Part shown: in pieces, positions 6,188 through 7,930 of the stretch
Layout of the letters: each line of letters starts with the position of its first letter
Position numbering within the stretch: the first letter of the stretch is position 1
Assembly: GCA_017881765.1 (NCBI GenBank)
Contig: JADGQN010000218.1
Coordinates: 1-7,930 of the forward strand
Direction of reading: 5' to 3'
Source: Syntrophobacterales bacterium
GTDB taxonomy: Bacteria > Desulfobacterota > Syntrophorhabdia > Syntrophorhabdales > WCHB1-27
Length of the DNA: 7,930 nucleotides
Notes under the pieces: generated by a model
The model's database searches: none
What the model was told of the DNA's origin: nothing
What the model saw: the letters and a program-made list of their open reading frames with translations, nothing else
Made by a program: the position numbers and the translations under genes

Positions 6188-7234
6188 CTATCTCACCTGT
6201 TCATCCAGCTTATATTCGTCTGGGAAGTAGAATTCTTTCTCGGCTTGTTCCTTCAACTTCGCAAAAATCATGCGTCCCGAGGAGGTCTGTAAGAGGCTTG
6301 TCACAACAACATCAACCGTTTTGCCGAGCAGCTTTCGTGCATCATCAACAACGATCATGGTTCCGTCGTCAAGGTATCCGATCCCCTGGCCGTATTCCTT
6401 GCCTTCTTTGATAATGCGTATCGTCATCTGTTCTGCGGGCAGCACCGCCGGCTTTAACGAAGTGACCAGTTCATTGAGATTCAGTACCTCTATGCCCTGA
6501 AGTTCCGCCACCTTGTTCAGATTGAAGTCGTTGGTTATTATTTTGCCGTTCATGTTCTTTGCGAGAGCAATCAGCTTCGAATCGACGTCCTTGAGCTTGG
6601 GAAAGTCATAATCAACGATCTTTACCTTAACAGAGGTCTGTTTCTGCAAACGGTGGAGAATCTCAAGACCCCTTCTGCCCCGGGTCTTCTTGACAGGGTC
6701 CTGTAGATCCGCGATATGTTGTATCTCGTACAGGACGAACTGCGGGATGATCAATGTCCCCTCAAGGAACCCTGTCTCGCAGACATCCGCGATCCGCCCA
6801 TCAATGATAGTGCTCGTGTCCAGGACCTTGTTTCCCTCAGAAGCTTCCATACGGTGGAAAAGGGGTACCTTTGACAGATCAAGCGTATGGCTCTTCTTCT
6901 CCCCGATCCTGAATCCCAGGTAGCCCATTACAAAGTAGAGAAGCACATAGATGGGGAGTGTTATCGGCACGTCTTTGGCATGGGTGAGAAGAAGCTTGGA
7001 GATGAAAAGATTGGCCACAGAAAGGCCGACGGTAATCCCTATGAGGGTGCCGATCAGGTTTTTGAGTGGTATTTCCTTTAGCTTTTCTTCCAGCTTGATG
7101 ACGAGGTAGCCCACCATGACCCCGGCCATTGCGCCGAATGCTGCGTACAGCGTGCTACCGAACATCTCTTTGACGATGAAGTAACTTGTTACTGTTGTGA
7201 CGAGTACCAGGAAGACCTGGACGATGATATCCAA
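6188..7234 (-). CDS. YacL-type membrane-anchored PIN-TRAM domain protein (putative RNase)
   Basis: A 348-residue protein matching the architecture of Bacillus YacL. Four hydrophobic segments (about 3-21, 27-48, 60-83, 89-111) anchor it in the membrane. A PIN nuclease domain follows (about 135-255), with the acidic metal-binding residues D139 (VLDTS), E170 (VLYE), D218 (DVDSKL) and D236 (TNDFNLN). A TRAM RNA-binding domain lies at about 265-327 (IIKEGKEYGQGIGYLDDGTMIVV). The acidic set is intact, so it is probably a metal-dependent RNase at the inner membrane; its substrate is unknown. I see no antitoxin partner, and the large membrane and TRAM domains argue against a VapC toxin. The start is TTG at 7232-7234, six nt after the carD stop, with AGAGG about 10 nt upstream; the next ATG would delete TM1. 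The same neighbour order (yacL-ispD-ispF-gltX) occurs in Bacillus subtilis. Confidence 0.92.
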   Translation of the reverse strand: MDIIVQVFLVLVTTVTSYFIVKEMFGSTLYAAFGAMAGVMVGYLVIKLEEKLKEIPLKNLIGTLIGITVGLSVANLFISKLLLTHAKDVPITLPIYVLLYFVMGYLGFRIGEKKSHTLDLSKVPLFHRMEASEGNKVLDTSTIIDGRIADVCETGFLEGTLIIPQFVLYEIQHIADLQDPVKKTRGRRGLEILHRLQKQTSVKVKIVDYDFPKLKDVDSKLIALAKNMNGKIITNDFNLNKVAELQGIEVLNLNELVTSLKPAVLPAEQMTIRIIKEGKEYGQGIGYLDDGTMIVVDDARKLLGKTVDVVVTSLLQTSSGRMIFAKLKEQAEKEFYFPDEYKLDEQVR

Positions 7235-7240
7235 GGGAGA

Positions 7241-7735
7241 CTAACCTCTGGCGTTGTTGGAGAAGATTCTTTCTATGTCGGTTACTATCTCGTCCTCATC
7301 TTTAGACAGGGCTATGGAAAGCTCCTTCTTGATGAGATTTCTTGCCGTCTCAAACATCTTTCTTTCGCCGAATGAGAGTTCCTTCCAGGTCCTCAAGGTA
7401 TAGAGCTCTCTCAATACGGTTGCAATTTCGAAGATCGAACCGCTCTTTATTCTCTCCATGTAGTCCTTGTACCGCCTGTTCCAGGGGGAGGTATCGTGGT
7501 TGGTATTCTTGTCCTTAAGGATTTCGTACACCTTGACCACGTCGCGGGAGGCGATCACATAGCGCAGCCCCGCATTATCAGCCCCATCAGTGGGGATCAT
7601 GATGGTCATGTCAGAATCAAGAATTCTCATGATGTAGAAAGCCTGTTTCGTGCCGGAAATCTCTTTCTCTTCAATACGCTCGATCTTACCGACGCCGTGC
7701 CCCGGATATACAGCAACTTCTCCGATCTTAAGCAT
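7241..7735 (-). CDS. carD: CarD-family RNA polymerase-binding transcription factor
   Basis: A 164-residue regulator. Residues 1-60 form the CarD/TRCF RNA-polymerase interaction domain (MLKIGEVAVYPGHGVGKIERIEE, then a beta-rich stretch). Residues about 75-160 are the helical DNA-binding part, with PWNRRYKDYMERIKSG at 84-99 containing W85, the position of the tryptophan that wedges into the -10 region in mycobacterial CarD (from memory of the family). CarD proteins bind the RNAP beta subunit and tune open-complex stability. I choose the ATG at 7733-7735: GGAGG lies 5 nt before it, and the predicted transcription start leaves a leader of about 22 nt. Two further in-frame ATGs upstream (7751-7753 and 7745-7747) lack a Shine-Dalgarno. 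First gene of the operon. Confidence 0.94.
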   Translation of the reverse strand: MLKIGEVAVYPGHGVGKIERIEEKEISGTKQAFYIMRILDSDMTIMIPTDGADNAGLRYVIASRDVVKVYEILKDKNTNHDTSPWNRRYKDYMERIKSGSIFEIATVLRELYTLRTWKELSFGERKMFETARNLIKKELSIALSKDEDEIVTDIERIFSNNARG

Positions 7736-7763
7736 TCTTACCTCCATTCTCATATGGGGGCAC

Positions 7764-7792
7764 AGTATACCAGTTTTCTACATAAAACGCAA
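7764..7792 (-). promoter_or_regulatory. Sigma-70 promoter with extended -10 for the carD operon
   Basis: On the minus strand: -35 TTGCGT (7787-7792), a 17-bp spacer, and -10 TATACT (7764-7769) preceded by TGG, the TGn extended -10. Predicted start is near 7757, about 22 nt before the carD ATG. No other promoter is apparent in the tight gene chain below it, so it may drive all seven genes down to 701. The -35 is weak (3 of 6), offset by the extended -10. Confidence 0.7.
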
Positions 7793-7803
7793 TTAAGTAA
7801 TTG
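7790..7803. promoter_or_regulatory. Palindrome overlapping the -35 of the carD promoter
   Basis: CAATTA-AG-TAATTG is a perfect 6-bp inverted repeat with a 2-bp centre. It overlaps the -35 hexamer by 3 bp, a position where a bound protein could block RNA polymerase. The sequence is AT-rich, so chance symmetry is possible and no binder is evident in the window. Confidence 0.35.
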
Positions 7804-7835
7804 TTTTTCCGTGCAAAACGGCAGCAAAGGTGAGT

Positions 7836-7930
7836 GAGGATCGCCGCATTCGGCGGCTTGAGGACCATCAAGCCTACGGCTTGATTCGAGGACCGCTGCG
7901 CTTGAGGACCGGCCTTCGGCCTTGAGGCAG
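7836..7930. repeat. Array of short hairpins spaced by GAGGACC
   Basis: A core GAGGACC recurs at 7836 (GAGGATC), 7860, 7888, 7904 and, degenerate, 7924 (GAGGCAG, cut by the window edge). Between the cores sit palindromes of unrelated sequence: CGCCG-CATT-CGGCG (7842-7855), ATCAAGCC-TAC-GGCTTGAT (7867-7885), a minimal GC-TGC-GC (7895-7901), and GGCC-TTC-GGCC (7911-7921). On the minus strand the last three loops are GTA, GCA and GAA, each closed by C-G: the GNA triloop pattern known to make very stable mini-hairpins. No T-tract follows any stem, so they are not ordinary terminators. No gene is seen here; the array runs off the right edge. Confidence 0.7.

Noticed and set aside
6188..7234. PIN protein as a VapC-type toxin
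   Set aside because: Four membrane segments, a TRAM domain, 348 residues and no adjacent antitoxin gene all fit YacL, and the neighbours match the conserved yacL-ispD-ispF-gltX order.
7831..7926. Short GTG-initiated plus-strand reading frame across the hairpin array
   Set aside because: About 31 codons, no Shine-Dalgarno of note, and its peptide just reflects the repeat units. Not a credible gene.
7836..7930. CRISPR array
   Set aside because: The repeated core is only 7 bp, spacing varies (24, 28, 16, 20 bp), and the intervening segments are themselves palindromes. No cas genes are nearby.

Overview
The window looks like chromosomal DNA from an anaerobic Desulfobacterota-type (former Deltaproteobacteria) Gram-negative bacterium, possibly a Syntrophorhabdus-like lineage. 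The assignment is inference from gene content: a CarD-type transcription factor, a YacL-type PIN-TRAM protein, the MEP isoprenoid pathway and a sigma-54 two-component system occur together. All supported genes lie on the minus strand, so transcription runs from high to low coordinates.

Region A (7930 to 7736) is upstream DNA. It holds an array of short hairpins spaced by GAGGACC (7836-7930), a small palindrome, and a good sigma-70 promoter with an extended -10 (7764-7792). Region B (7735 to 701) is a tightly packed seven-gene operon: carD, PIN-TRAM membrane protein, ispD, ispF, gltX, sensor histidine kinase, sigma-54-dependent response regulator. Gaps are 3 to 10 nt, or the genes overlap by 4, 40 or 11 nt. 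The order yacL-ispD-ispF-gltX is the same as in Bacillus subtilis, so the core is an old conserved cluster with a signalling pair joined to its end.

Region C (700 to 1) is the most interesting part. Two identical-arm palindromes, GTCGGA-N4-TCCGAC, lie 33 bp apart at the 3' end of the response-regulator gene. They sit about 107 and 140 bp upstream of the predicted start of a canonical -24/-12 sigma-54 promoter (TGGCATAGCAGATGCA on the minus strand, 583-598). That promoter points at a small secreted lysine-rich protein gene, followed 27 bp later by the start of a paralogue that runs off the window edge. The regulator keeps the GAFTGA sigma-54 contact loop but has a winged-helix-like C-terminus in place of the usual Fis-type HTH.

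The simplest reading is a self-contained circuit. A membrane kinase with a periplasmic sensor domain phosphorylates the regulator, which binds the twin palindromes as an enhancer and fires sigma-54 transcription of tandem periplasmic proteins. The stimulus and the function of the output proteins are not visible in the sequence.
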